Source of the DNA: Thiobacillus sp. UBA3361
Lineage (GTDB): Bacteria; Pseudomonadota; Gammaproteobacteria; Burkholderiales; Thiobacillaceae
Length of the DNA: 64,000 nt
Assembly (NCBI GenBank): GCA_002360535.1
Contig: DEQR01000055.1
Span: forward strand, 1-64,000
Reading direction: 5' to 3'
Positions 1-8,218 of this stretch are shown piece after piece. The notes beneath the pieces were generated by a model. It was not told the origin of the DNA. It did no database searches and worked only from the letters and a program-made list of their open reading frames with translations. A program made the position numbers and the translations under genes. Each line of letters begins with the position of its first letter. Within the stretch, counting starts at the first letter, position 1.

Positions 1-2
1 GC

Positions 3-1436
3 TTCTTCTACAAGGGCCAGGAGGTGGCCGTCATCGGCGGCGGCCCCGGCGGCGAGGACTGCGCCCGCGCCCTGGCGGACCACGGCATGCGGGTGGCGCT
101 GATCTACGACGGCCTGCTGCCGGGGGGCGAGTGCCTGTGGCGCGGCTGCATCCCCTCCAAGGCCTGGCGCCACGCGGCGGACCTGGTGCGGGACCGCAAG
201 CACGACGCGGAAAAGGGCGTGCTGGGCACCCACCGGGCCCTGCTGGACTGGCCCGTACTGGAGGGCCACCGCCGCGCGGTGCAGGAGAGCCGGGGCGAGA
301 TGGCCCTGCGCGCCGACAAGGGCATGAAGATCGCCGTGCACGAGGGCCGCGCCCGCTTCCTGGACCAGCACACGGTGGAGGTCCGGCCCCGGGACGACGA
401 GGCCTACACCCTCAGCTTCGGCGCGGCGGTCATCGCCACCGGCGCCCCGCCCTTCGTGCCCCCCATCCCCGGCGCTCGGGAGGGCCTGGCCGGCGGCGGC
501 GTGCTCACCTCCGACAGCCTCTGGGACCTGCCCGCCCCGCCCCGCAAGCTGGGCATCGTCGGCGGCGGCGTCATCGGCGTGGAGATGGCCCAGATCTGGC
601 ACGACCTGGGGGCCCAGGTGCTGGTGCTGGAGGCCCGCGACCGCCTCCTGGGCGAGATGGAGGAGGAGATCGGCAAGCAGTTGGCCGACCTGCTCAGCGT
701 GGAGGTGGACGTGGTCACCGGCGCCACCATCCAGATGATCACCGGCCACCCGGGCAACATGCTCATCCAGTACTCCGACCCGGAGGGCGCCCGCCACCAG
801 TACCTGTGCGACTACGTGCTCATGGCCACCGGCAAGCGCCCCGCCACCGCCGACCTGAACCTGGCGGCGGCCGGGGTGGCCCTGGCGGGGGACGCCGCGG
901 GCGCGCCCATCCGGGTGGACGCCCATTGCCGCACCAGCGTCCCCCATATCTACGCGGCGGGGGATGTGGTGGGCGGCTACATGCTGGCTCACACGGCCGC
1001 GGCCCAGGGCCGGGTGGCCGCGGACAACCTGCTTGGCATCCCTGCCGTCTATGACCCGGACCAGGACTGCGCCGTCACCTTCAGCCGCCCCCAGGCCGGT
1101 TTCGTGGGTCTCACGGCGGCCCAGGCCAAGGCCCGGGGCATGGAGGTGTTGGAAGCGAAGATGCCCCTGTCCATCGATGCCAAGGCCATGATCAGCCTGG
1201 AGACCCAGGGCCTGGTCAAGCTGGTGGCGGACAAGGCCAGCCGGCGCATCGTCGGGGTGCACTTCCTGGCCGACCACACCGACACCCTGATCGGCGCGGC
1301 GGTGCTCATGGTGTCGGGGGGCATGACACTCGCCCAGGTGGCCCGGGCCATCTTCCCCCATCCCACCCAGACCGAGCTGTTCGGCGAACTGGCCCGCCGG
1401 CTGCTGGCGAGGCTGCGTCGGTCCGCCAGGAAGTGA
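3..1436 (+). CDS. Flavoprotein pyridine nucleotide-disulfide oxidoreductase (dihydrolipoamide dehydrogenase/mercuric reductase-like), 5' truncated
   Basis: FAD- and NAD(P)-dependent disulfide reductase; substrate not identifiable. The reading frame is open to the window edge, so the N-terminus is missing. Counting from the GTG at 24, the FAD-binding GGGPGG comes first, then the redox-active disulfide C37-LWRG-C42 followed by IPSK, a second nucleotide-binding GGGVIG around residue 180, an AAGDV flavin motif, and the C-terminal dimerisation domain with HPTQTE at 446-451 carrying the catalytic His/Glu pair. The architecture matches lipoamide dehydrogenase and MerA. The residues before GTG 24 (FFYKGQE) resemble thioredoxin reductases instead of the usual short leader, so the real protein may be a longer fusion. 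No lipoyl or dehydrogenase-complex genes are visible nearby. Confidence 0.85.
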   Translation, partial: FFYKGQEVAVIGGGPGGEDCARALADHGMRVALIYDGLLPGGECLWRGCIPSKAWRHAADLVRDRKHDAEKGVLGTHRALLDWPVLEGHRRAVQESRGEMALRADKGMKIAVHEGRARFLDQHTVEVRPRDDEAYTLSFGAAVIATGAPPFVPPIPGAREGLAGGGVLTSDSLWDLPAPPRKLGIVGGGVIGVEMAQIWHDLGAQVLVLEARDRLLGEMEEEIGKQLADLLSVEVDVVTGATIQMITGHPGNMLIQYSDPEGARHQYLCDYVLMATGKRPATADLNLAAAGVALAGDAAGAPIRVDAHCRTSVPHIYAAGDVVGGYMLAHTAAAQGRVAADNLLGIPAVYDPDQDCAVTFSRPQAGFVGLTAAQAKARGMEVLEAKMPLSIDAKAMISLETQGLVKLVADKASRRIVGVHFLADHTDTLIGAAVLMVSGGMTLAQVARAIFPHPTQTELFGELARRLLARLRRSARK

Positions 1437-1475
1437 GCCTCCATGCGTTTATCGAGCCGCATGCGGCGGCAGGCG

Positions 1476-1504
1476 TTGACCTGACTCCGCCTCGGCGGGA
1501 TGAT
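1476..1504 (+). promoter_or_regulatory. Putative sigma-70 promoter for ppk2
   Basis: TTGACC (1476-1481), a 17-base spacer and GATGAT (1499-1504) lie 45 bases before the ppk2 start. Five of six and four of six bases match consensus. Recognised by eye only. Confidence 0.4.
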
Positions 1505-1548
1505 TTCAGATTCGTGACTCCAATACAGACAGCAGACAGAGGCCCGCC

Positions 1549-2754
1549 ATGACCGACAAGACCCCCAGCCAAGACGCACCCAGCCAGACTTCGGAGAGCA
1601 CCCCCCGGACCGCCAAGGCAGGCGCCCGCGGCCAGGCGTCGTCCGCGCGCCGCCCGCGCCGGGCCAGATCGGGCGACATCCCCCCCACCCTGACCACGCA
1701 GGGGGTAGAGGACTTCGTGGTGGGCGAATCCGTGAACGCCGCCCAGGAAGCCAAGATAGCCGCCGTGGACGACATCCTGGAGCACGCGGCCAAGCGTGGC
1801 GGCAGCCCGCACCTGGTCAGCTCGCTGGAGGCCATCCTCAAGGGCGCCTCGCCCGAGGACCGGGAAATCCTGGAACGGGCGCTGACCCACGAGCCCGAGC
1901 CGGTGGCGGAAAAACGCCGGGTCAGCCAGGACGACGAACTGTCGGACGACTGGCGCGAGGGCGGCTATCCCTACAAGAACCTCATGTCGCGCAAGACCTA
2001 CGAGCGGCAGAAATATCAATTGCAGGTGGAACTGCTCAAGTTCCAGGCCTGGGTGAAAGAGACCGGCCAGAAGGTGGTGATCCTGTTCGAGGGCCGCGAC
2101 GCGGCGGGCAAGGGCGGCACCATCAAGCGCTTCATGGAGCACCTGAATCCCCGCGGCGCCCACGTGGTGGCCCTGGAGAAACCCACCGAGACGGAACGCG
2201 GCCAGTGGTATTTCCAGCGCTACGTGCAAAATCTGCCCACCGCCGGCGAGATCGCCCTTTTCGACCGCTCCTGGTACAACCGGGCCGGCGTCGAACGGGT
2301 GATGGGTTTCTGCTCCCCGGAGGAATACATGGAGTTCATGCGCCAGGCGCCGGAGTTCGAACGCAACCTGGTGCGCAGCGGCGTCCACCTGATCAAGTTC
2401 TGGTTCTCGGTGAGCCGCAAGGAGCAGCGCCGCCGCTTCAAGGAACGCGAGGTGCATCCCCTGAAGCAGTGGAAGCTCTCCCCCATCGACCTGGCTTCCC
2501 TGGACAAATGGGACGACTACACCAAGGCCAAGGAAGCGATGTTCTTCTATACCGACACCGCCGACTGCCCGTGGACGGTGATCAAGTCCGACGACAAGAA
2601 ACGCGCCCGGCTGAACGCCATGCGCCACGTGCTGCACCGCATGCCCTACCCCAACAAGGACGTCGAGCGCATCGGCACGGTGGATAACCTCGTCGTGGGC
2701 CGCGCCCACGTGCTGTACGAGCAGGGGGAACACCAGCACGCGGTGCTGCTCTGA
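1549..2754 (+). CDS. ppk2: Polyphosphate kinase 2 (PPK2 family)
   Basis: Transfers phosphate between polyphosphate and nucleotides in the cytoplasm. The first ~130 residues are Pro/Ser/Thr-rich and low in complexity. The catalytic P-loop kinase domain starts near residue 140 with YPYKNLMSRKTYE. The Walker A motif is GRDAAGKGG at 182-190, and D239 of FDRSWYNR is the Walker B aspartate. Length (401 residues) is above the usual 260-300 because of the N-terminal extension, which several long PPK2 proteins share. An ATG with GAGG about 10 bases upstream fixes the start. It appears monocistronic, with its own promoter-like sequence and a stem-loop after the stop. Whether it favours ADP or GDP cannot be told from sequence. 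Confidence 0.92.
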   Translation: MTDKTPSQDAPSQTSESTPRTAKAGARGQASSARRPRRARSGDIPPTLTTQGVEDFVVGESVNAAQEAKIAAVDDILEHAAKRGGSPHLVSSLEAILKGASPEDREILERALTHEPEPVAEKRRVSQDDELSDDWREGGYPYKNLMSRKTYERQKYQLQVELLKFQAWVKETGQKVVILFEGRDAAGKGGTIKRFMEHLNPRGAHVVALEKPTETERGQWYFQRYVQNLPTAGEIALFDRSWYNRAGVERVMGFCSPEEYMEFMRQAPEFERNLVRSGVHLIKFWFSVSRKEQRRRFKEREVHPLKQWKLSPIDLASLDKWDDYTKAKEAMFFYTDTADCPWTVIKSDDKKRARLNAMRHVLHRMPYPNKDVERIGTVDNLVVGRAHVLYEQGEHQHAVLL

Positions 2755-2760
2755 GAACGA

Positions 2761-2800
2761 CGCGCCGGGCCGATGGCAGACGGACCACCCACCCGGCGCG
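2761..2800. terminator. Stem-loop after ppk2
   Basis: CGCGCCGGG (2761-2769) pairs perfectly with CCCGGCGCG (2792-2800) across a 22-base loop, starting 6 bases after the ppk2 stop. There is no U-tract, so it may slow or stabilise transcript ends and not be a classical intrinsic terminator. Confidence 0.4.
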
Positions 2801-2821
2801 GCACGAATTGACCAGGCATCC

Positions 2822-2853
2822 GGACCGCGGCAGCGGTCCTGCTCGGGTATAGT
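2822..2853 (+). promoter_or_regulatory. Palindrome next to a -10-like box upstream of the Cys-rich protein
   Basis: A perfect 7-bp inverted repeat GGACCGC-GGCA-GCGGTCC (2822-2839) sits just before TATAGT (2848-2853), which resembles a -10 box. No good -35 is visible; the palindrome lies near where it would be, so an operator or activator site is possible. It could equally be a short terminator hairpin. Confidence 0.25.
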
Positions 2854-2883
2854 GAAATCATCCAACCAGCGGGGGAATCCACG

Positions 2884-3177
2884 ATGCGCAAGCCATATAT
2901 CCGCGGTCTGCTGGTCCTGCTGTTCGGCCTGACCGCCGCCTTCACCGCCCTGGCCGGCGACGCGTGGGCCGCCTCGCCCGAACCGGCCGTCCAAACCACC
3001 CAGAAAGCCTGTCCCCTGCCGGCGGACGCCCGTCCGGACCTGGCCGAGGTCAGCCAGACCGACTGTTGCAAGGGCCACAAGGGGGTGTGCGGCTGCCGGG
3101 CCGGCAAAATCGTCTGCTGCGACGGCACGGTCAGCCCCAACTGCACCTGCCACGGGGACGACGGGCTGCTGAACTGA
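2884..3177 (+). CDS. Small exported cysteine-rich protein, function unknown
   Basis: A 97-residue protein with a clear signal peptide (positive start, hydrophobic LLVLLFGLTAAFTALAG, likely cleavage after AWA near residue 29). The mature part of about 68 residues holds nine cysteines in a CC...C.C...CC...C.C pattern, typical of a disulfide-stabilised or metal-binding periplasmic mini-protein. I recognise no named family. It stands alone between ppk2 and the convergent cyclase gene. GGGGGAA upstream of the ATG could serve as ribosome-binding site. DsbC encoded at 48.3-49.0 kb could help isomerise such a protein, but no specific link is visible. Confidence 0.65.
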   Translation: MRKPYIRGLLVLLFGLTAAFTALAGDAWAASPEPAVQTTQKACPLPADARPDLAEVSQTDCCKGHKGVCGCRAGKIVCCDGTVSPNCTCHGDDGLLN

Positions 3178-3251
3178 GCGTTCGCCGCCGGCGGGTCAAC
3201 CCGTCATGAAAGCCGGGCAAGCGGCGATTCCCGCGTAGTCCCTCCGGTCCA

Positions 3252-3269
3252 GGGCGTGTTCACACGCCC
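3252..3269. terminator. Hairpin between convergent genes
   Basis: A perfect 7-bp stem GGGCGTG/CACGCCC with a TTCA loop lies immediately before the stop of the minus-strand cyclase and 75 bases after the Cys-rich gene. No U-tract. It could end transcription from both sides. Confidence 0.45.
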
Positions 3270-3270
3270 C

Positions 3271-4995
3271 TCACTTGCCGGGCGCATCCCACACCCCATC
3301 CCAGCCGGCGGGGGGCGGCGCGTTGCGGAAATCCTCGATGCGTTTCAGGAACACCCGGCTGGGCGGATCCTCGGGCACCGCCTCCAGGCAGGCGCGGAAT
3401 CCGGCTTCCGCCGCGGCCCAATCCCCCTTCCGATAGCCGGCCAGGGCCTCCTCGAAGCGCGCGGCCAGGCCGGGCAGATATTCGTCCCCCCCGGCACGCG
3501 GGCCCAGCAGCTCGAACACCCGCACCGGCTCGTCCCGCCCCGCCACCCGCAGGCTGTCGATCTCCCGGAACAGGAAGCCCTCGCCGGCCGCTATGCGGGT
3601 GTCCCCGTTCACCAGGATGCGGGTGCCGTAGAACTTGTTGGCCTGCTCCAGCCTCGAGGCCAGGTTCACCGTGTCGCCGATCACCGTGTAGCCCCGCGCG
3701 GTCTCCGAACCGATATTGCCCACCGTCGCCTCGCCGGTAGCGATGCCCATGCGCACGTCCACCTGCGGCAGGCCGTGGCGAAAGCCGAGCACGTTGGGCA
3801 GGTCGGCGCGGAAGGCGTCCAGGCCCTTCATCTGGTCCAGGGCGGCGGCGCAGCACAGCTCCGCATGCCGGCCGGGATCGGTGAAGGGCGGGCCCCAGAA
3901 GGCCATCACCGAGTCGCCGATGTACTTGTCGATGATGCCCTGGCGACCTCGGATCACCTCGGCCATGAGGGCGAAATAGCGGTTCAGGAAGCGTACCGTG
4001 GCATCCGGCGTCAGGCCCTCGCACATGCGGGTGAAGCCGGCCAGGTCGGAGAAGAACACGCTCACCACCTGGTTCTGGCCGCCCTCGGCGGCCAGGCGAT
4101 TGTCCAGCAGGCCGCGGACGATGCGCGGATCGACGTACTGGCCGAAGGTGGCCTTGATGCGCTCCTTCTCGCGCAGGCCGGCCACCATGTGGTTGAAGGA
4201 ATCGGCCAGGGAGGCCAGCTCGTCGCGGGTGTGCACCAGGATCTCCACGTCCAGGTCGCCCGCCTCCACCGCCTGGGTGCCGCCCAGCAGCCGGCGGATG
4301 GGTTCAACAAGGGAACGGGTCACCAGCCAGGCGAAGATCAGCCCCAGGGCGGTGGCGATGGCGGTCATGGCCCAGTTCAGACGGATCGCCCGCACCTCCT
4401 CCGCCTTGGCCTGGGCGGCCGTGTCGCGGGTCAGGGTGTTGAGCAGCTCGATGGTCTTGCCGATCTCCACGTCCACGCCGTCCTTTGCCGCCAGCAACGA
4501 TTTGCGGACGATGCCCGCGGAGCGCGGGTTGCCCTCCTCCGCCTCGATCTGGAACTCGCGGAAGGCGGCGTGGAAACGCTGCCGGCTGGTCTGAATGGCG
4601 GGCAGTTGGCTGCCCAGCAGGGCCAGGGTCACCCGGTCCAGTTCGATGGTCTTGTCCGTCTTGGCCTCCTCCAGCATGCGCAGGGAGGAATCGACGATCT
4701 GGTCGGCGTTGATGCCGCGGGCGTCGAAGCCGCCCGACTCGGCCGCCAGGTAGTCGGGATCGGGCCGGGCCGCCTGCATGCCGGCCAGCACCCGTTCCAT
4801 GTGCACCATCTGCTGGCGGATCAGGATCTCCACGCTGGCCACCTGCTCCTGGAGGGGCAGGTAATAGTCCGAAAGGGCGCGCACCTGGTTGTTGAGCTGC
4901 CGGAAGTTGAGCACCGACAGCCAGGTAACCACCACCATCAGGACCAGCAGGACCAGGGTGATGCTGAAGATCTTCAGGCGGATGGGACGTTGCAT
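3271..4995 (-). CDS. Membrane class III adenylate cyclase with HAMP domain
   Basis: Converts ATP to cAMP, probably in response to a periplasmic or membrane signal. From the ATG at 4995: transmembrane helix ~7-29, a helical periplasmic sensor of about 175 residues, second transmembrane helix ~205-230, HAMP linker ~226-280, catalytic domain ~305-475, then a short helical tail. Metal-binding aspartates are D317 (FSDLAGFT) and D361 (YIGDS). K357 and the Asp of VIGDTVNLASR fit ATP rather than GTP specificity, and the Asn/Arg of NLASR match the transition-state pair. The frame stays open upstream with ATGs at 5061, 5076 and 5160; none has a good ribosome-binding site, and 4995 was chosen because it starts just before the first membrane helix. 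A Crp/Fnr-type regulator lies at 32.1 kb but need not be its target. Confidence 0.85.
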   Translation of the reverse strand: MQRPIRLKIFSITLVLLVLMVVVTWLSVLNFRQLNNQVRALSDYYLPLQEQVASVEILIRQQMVHMERVLAGMQAARPDPDYLAAESGGFDARGINADQIVDSSLRMLEEAKTDKTIELDRVTLALLGSQLPAIQTSRQRFHAAFREFQIEAEEGNPRSAGIVRKSLLAAKDGVDVEIGKTIELLNTLTRDTAAQAKAEEVRAIRLNWAMTAIATALGLIFAWLVTRSLVEPIRRLLGGTQAVEAGDLDVEILVHTRDELASLADSFNHMVAGLREKERIKATFGQYVDPRIVRGLLDNRLAAEGGQNQVVSVFFSDLAGFTRMCEGLTPDATVRFLNRYFALMAEVIRGRQGIIDKYIGDSVMAFWGPPFTDPGRHAELCCAAALDQMKGLDAFRADLPNVLGFRHGLPQVDVRMGIATGEATVGNIGSETARGYTVIGDTVNLASRLEQANKFYGTRILVNGDTRIAAGEGFLFREIDSLRVAGRDEPVRVFELLGPRAGGDEYLPGLAARFEEALAGYRKGDWAAAEAGFRACLEAVPEDPPSRVFLKRIEDFRNAPPPAGWDGVWDAPGK

Positions 4996-5214
4996 GGCGG
5001 TGGCGCGGGTGACGGTCCATGAAGCCTGAGTCCGTCTCGGCACGCCGTCAAGAACGGGCATAGGTCGATTGTCCATTCGTTGATTGTGGTCATGGCGTCT
5101 GGTGGCGAGCGGCTGTAAGTAACGCTTGTTCGTGGCTCGGCCGATCACTCCGTATTGCATCCATCACCAAGAACCGTAGCCCGACGAACGGCGACAAGGA
5201 TCAGGAGGGGAAGT

Positions 5215-8181
5215 ATGGGTGACAGGCCATGGGTTCAATACACACGCTGGCTGGGCGCCGGCCTGCTTGGCCTGTCAGTGGGGCTGTCGTGGCTGGCGCA
5301 TGCGGGGGAACCCAGTGCAGACCCCATCCTGCGCATCGAAACGGGTGCCCAGCATACGGCTTCAATCTTGCGTCTCGGCGTGGATGCCACTGGACGTTGG
5401 CTGGTCACCGCCGCCAATGATAAGACCGCAAGGGTCTGGCAACTGCCTACCGGGAGACTCGACCGCGTTCTACGTTGGCCCCTCGGCCCCGGCCCGGAGG
5501 GCGCTATTCTGTCAACGGCCATTTCGCCGGATGGGAAGGTTGTCGCTTTAGGGGGAGGAACCGGCTGGTATTGGGACGAGCGATTCAGCATCTACCTCTT
5601 CGACCGCGCTAGTGGGCGGATGCTCCGGCGACTGGAAGGCCTGCCGGGGGCTGTCACCGAGCTTGCATTTTCACGGGACGGAAGATGGTTGGCCGCCGGG
5701 ATAGGGACCCAGAACGGGCTCAGGGTCTGGCGCACCGCCGATTGGAAGCTGAGTTTCGAGGATACCGAATATGGAGGCACGCTCTTCAACATGGACTTCA
5801 GTGAGGATGGTCGTCTGGCAACGACTTCCTCCGACGGAAACATCCGGCTCTACCAGAGGACTGATCCGAACTGGTCGCGTGCGGCATGGGGCTCCGTGCC
5901 AGACAGCATTCCCTATGCCATCCGGTTTTCCCCGGATGGTCGGAAATTGGCGGTCACCTTCAGCGCAAGTCGGACGGTTTATATCCTTGACGGAAAAGAC
6001 CTGAAATACCTCGCTACGGTGGACGACTCCGGCATCGAAAACGGTGAAATCAACACCGTTGCCTGGTCGGTGAACCAACACCACCTATTTGGCGGCGGGG
6101 ACTGGGCCTTGGGCGCTCATCGTGCCTTGCGCATCTGGCCGACCGCTGGCAAGGACGGCTTCAAGGACGTCACCGGGGTAGCGACCAACACGATCATGGA
6201 CTTGCGGGCGCTGCCCGATGGCTCGGTGGCCGTCGGCACGTCCGACCCCATGTGGGGCATCTACAACACGGTTGGGACGAGGCTGAACGTCGTCCACCCC
6301 GCGTTTGCCGATTATCGGAATCTCGACCGCCAGAAACGCTTCCGGCTCTCCACGGATGGCCAGCGCGTGTCGTTCGGATACAACGCATGGGGGCCTCATC
6401 AGGCGGTGTTCGATCTGGACCATCTCTCACTCCTGCAGGGTTACGAACTGGGCATCGGCAACCTTCCACCCAGTGCAGGAACGAAAGGGGAACCGGGTGG
6501 CGTCCAACCGCCGATTCAGGATTTGCCGGGGTTACAGCTGGCAGAAGACTGGCGGCTTTCCCAGACACCCAGGCTTACTGATGGCACTCATTTGAAAATA
6601 CTGGACAGCGACCGGGCCAATTGCCTGGCCATGTCTGCGGATGGTCAGCGCCTCGTGCTGGGCACCGCCTTCTCCCTGGCGTTGTTTGACCGGCAAGGGA
6701 AGCGGCTCGAATTCCAGAGCGCCCCCGAACAGGTATGGGCCGTGAACTTCTCCAGGGATGGCCGCCTGGTCGTCGCGGCCTATGGCGACGGTACCATCCG
6801 CTGGCACCGCGCCAGCGACCTGAAGGAACTGCTTGCCCTCTTCCCCCACGCCGACCGCAAACGCTGGGTGCTGTGGACACCCTCTGGCTATTACGCCACC
6901 AGTCCCGGGGGCGAGGACCTCATCGGCTGGCACGTCAACCGCGGCAAGGACCAGGCCGCCGATTTCTTCCCGGCCAGTCGCTTCCGCGACAAGTTTCATC
7001 GCCCGGACGTGGCGCAAAAGATGTTGACCACTCTGGATGAAAAGGAGGCTTTGCGCCTGGCCGACGCCGAGGCGGGCCGGGTGAGATCCACCGTACCCCA
7101 CATCGGCGACAGCCTGCCGCCGGTAGTCACCCTCCTCTCGCCGGCCGAAGGCGAGGCGGTGAGCAGCCCCAGCGTCACCCTGCGCTACAGCGTGCGCGCC
7201 CCACTGGACGCCCCCATGACCGGCCTGACGGTGCGTGTCAACGGCCAGCGCCTGCCGGACGCGCGGGACATCGTGGTGGACAAGCCGGACGGCGGGGAGC
7301 CGATCCACGAAGTCCGCGTCCCCCTGGAGGCAGCCGAAAACCTCATCAGCCTGTCCGCCGAGAACCGCCACAATCTCTCCTCCGCCGTGCAACTGCGCGT
7401 CTATCGCAAGGCGGCCGCGCCCGGCGCGGCAGCGCCCAAGCCGAAGCTCTATGTCTTGGCCGTAGGCGTGGCCGAGTACGACAAGGTGCGCCCGCGGCTG
7501 AAATATGCCGCCAAGGATGCGCGGGATTTCGCCGAGGTCATGAAACACCAATCTGGCGGGCTGTACCGGGAGGTAGAGGTGAAGCTGGTGACCGACGCCC
7601 AGGCCACCAAGGACGAGATCCTGGACGGCCTGGAGTGGCTGCAGAAACAGGTCACCGGCCGGGATGTGGGCATGATGTTCCTGGCCGGGCACGGGGTGAA
7701 CGACCCCACCGGGAACTTCTATTTCCTGCCGGTCAATGCCGATCCCGATCGGCTCAAGCGCACGGGCCTGGTGTACACCGACATCAAGAACACCCTCTCG
7801 GCCCTGGCGGGCAAGGCCGTGTTCTTCGTCGATGCCTGTCATTCGGGCAATGTGCTGGGTGAAGGCCGGCGTGGCAACACCGACCTGACCGCCGTGGTCA
7901 ACGAACTGGCCAGCACCGAAAACGGCGTGGTCGTGTTCTCGTCGAGTACCGGCAGGGAGTCATCCCTGGAAAACCCGAACTGGGGCAACGGCGCCTTCAC
8001 CAAGGCCGTGGTGGAAGGCCTCTCCGGCAAGGCCGCCGAGACCAGGTCGGGGCGCGTCACCCATGCCATGCTGGATTTCTATGTCTCGGAACGGGTCAAG
8101 GCACTCACCGACGGCCGACAACATCCCGTGAAACAGAACCCGGACAGCGTTCCCGATTTTCCGCTGGCGGTCGTGAAATGA
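5215..8181 (+). CDS. Exported WD40-repeat caspase-like protease (metacaspase/orthocaspase, peptidase C14)
   Basis: Predicted cysteine protease of the caspase fold coupled to a beta-propeller sensor. The ATG at 5215 has AGGAGGGG upstream. Residues ~1-32 form a signal peptide ending LAHA, so the protein should be exported. WD40-like blades run from ~40 to ~600 (repeats such as SPDGKVVALGG and FSRDGRWLAAG). An Ig-like region (~637-735) follows, then the caspase domain ~743-985 with the catalytic dyad H826 (FLAGHGVND) and C875 (VDACHSG), both intact. It heads a tight group with three genes that follow with small gaps. DUF4384-like proteins are known partners of bacterial caspases. The WD40 half looks less GC-rich than the caspase half. 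Substrate and trigger are unknown; a role in cell death or envelope quality control is an inference. Confidence 0.85.
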   Translation: MGDRPWVQYTRWLGAGLLGLSVGLSWLAHAGEPSADPILRIETGAQHTASILRLGVDATGRWLVTAANDKTARVWQLPTGRLDRVLRWPLGPGPEGAILSTAISPDGKVVALGGGTGWYWDERFSIYLFDRASGRMLRRLEGLPGAVTELAFSRDGRWLAAGIGTQNGLRVWRTADWKLSFEDTEYGGTLFNMDFSEDGRLATTSSDGNIRLYQRTDPNWSRAAWGSVPDSIPYAIRFSPDGRKLAVTFSASRTVYILDGKDLKYLATVDDSGIENGEINTVAWSVNQHHLFGGGDWALGAHRALRIWPTAGKDGFKDVTGVATNTIMDLRALPDGSVAVGTSDPMWGIYNTVGTRLNVVHPAFADYRNLDRQKRFRLSTDGQRVSFGYNAWGPHQAVFDLDHLSLLQGYELGIGNLPPSAGTKGEPGGVQPPIQDLPGLQLAEDWRLSQTPRLTDGTHLKILDSDRANCLAMSADGQRLVLGTAFSLALFDRQGKRLEFQSAPEQVWAVNFSRDGRLVVAAYGDGTIRWHRASDLKELLALFPHADRKRWVLWTPSGYYATSPGGEDLIGWHVNRGKDQAADFFPASRFRDKFHRPDVAQKMLTTLDEKEALRLADAEAGRVRSTVPHIGDSLPPVVTLLSPAEGEAVSSPSVTLRYSVRAPLDAPMTGLTVRVNGQRLPDARDIVVDKPDGGEPIHEVRVPLEAAENLISLSAENRHNLSSAVQLRVYRKAAAPGAAAPKPKLYVLAVGVAEYDKVRPRLKYAAKDARDFAEVMKHQSGGLYREVEVKLVTDAQATKDEILDGLEWLQKQVTGRDVGMMFLAGHGVNDPTGNFYFLPVNADPDRLKRTGLVYTDIKNTLSALAGKAVFFVDACHSGNVLGEGRRGNTDLTAVVNELASTENGVVVFSSSTGRESSLENPNWGNGAFTKAVVEGLSGKAAETRSGRVTHAMLDFYVSERVKALTDGRQHPVKQNPDSVPDFPLAVVK

Positions 8182-8218
8182 CCGAGGCGGTGTTGACCAC
8201 GATGGAGGAGAACGAAAC

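Noticed and set aside
1306..3153. Long minus-strand open frame (615 residues) opposite ppk2 and the Cys-rich gene
   Set aside because: It is His/Gly/Ala-rich shadow coding typical of high-GC antisense frames and the plus-strand genes have family support.
6532..7842. 436-codon minus-strand frame opposite the caspase
   Set aside because: Shadow of the caspase gene, whose catalytic motifs and signal peptide are clear.
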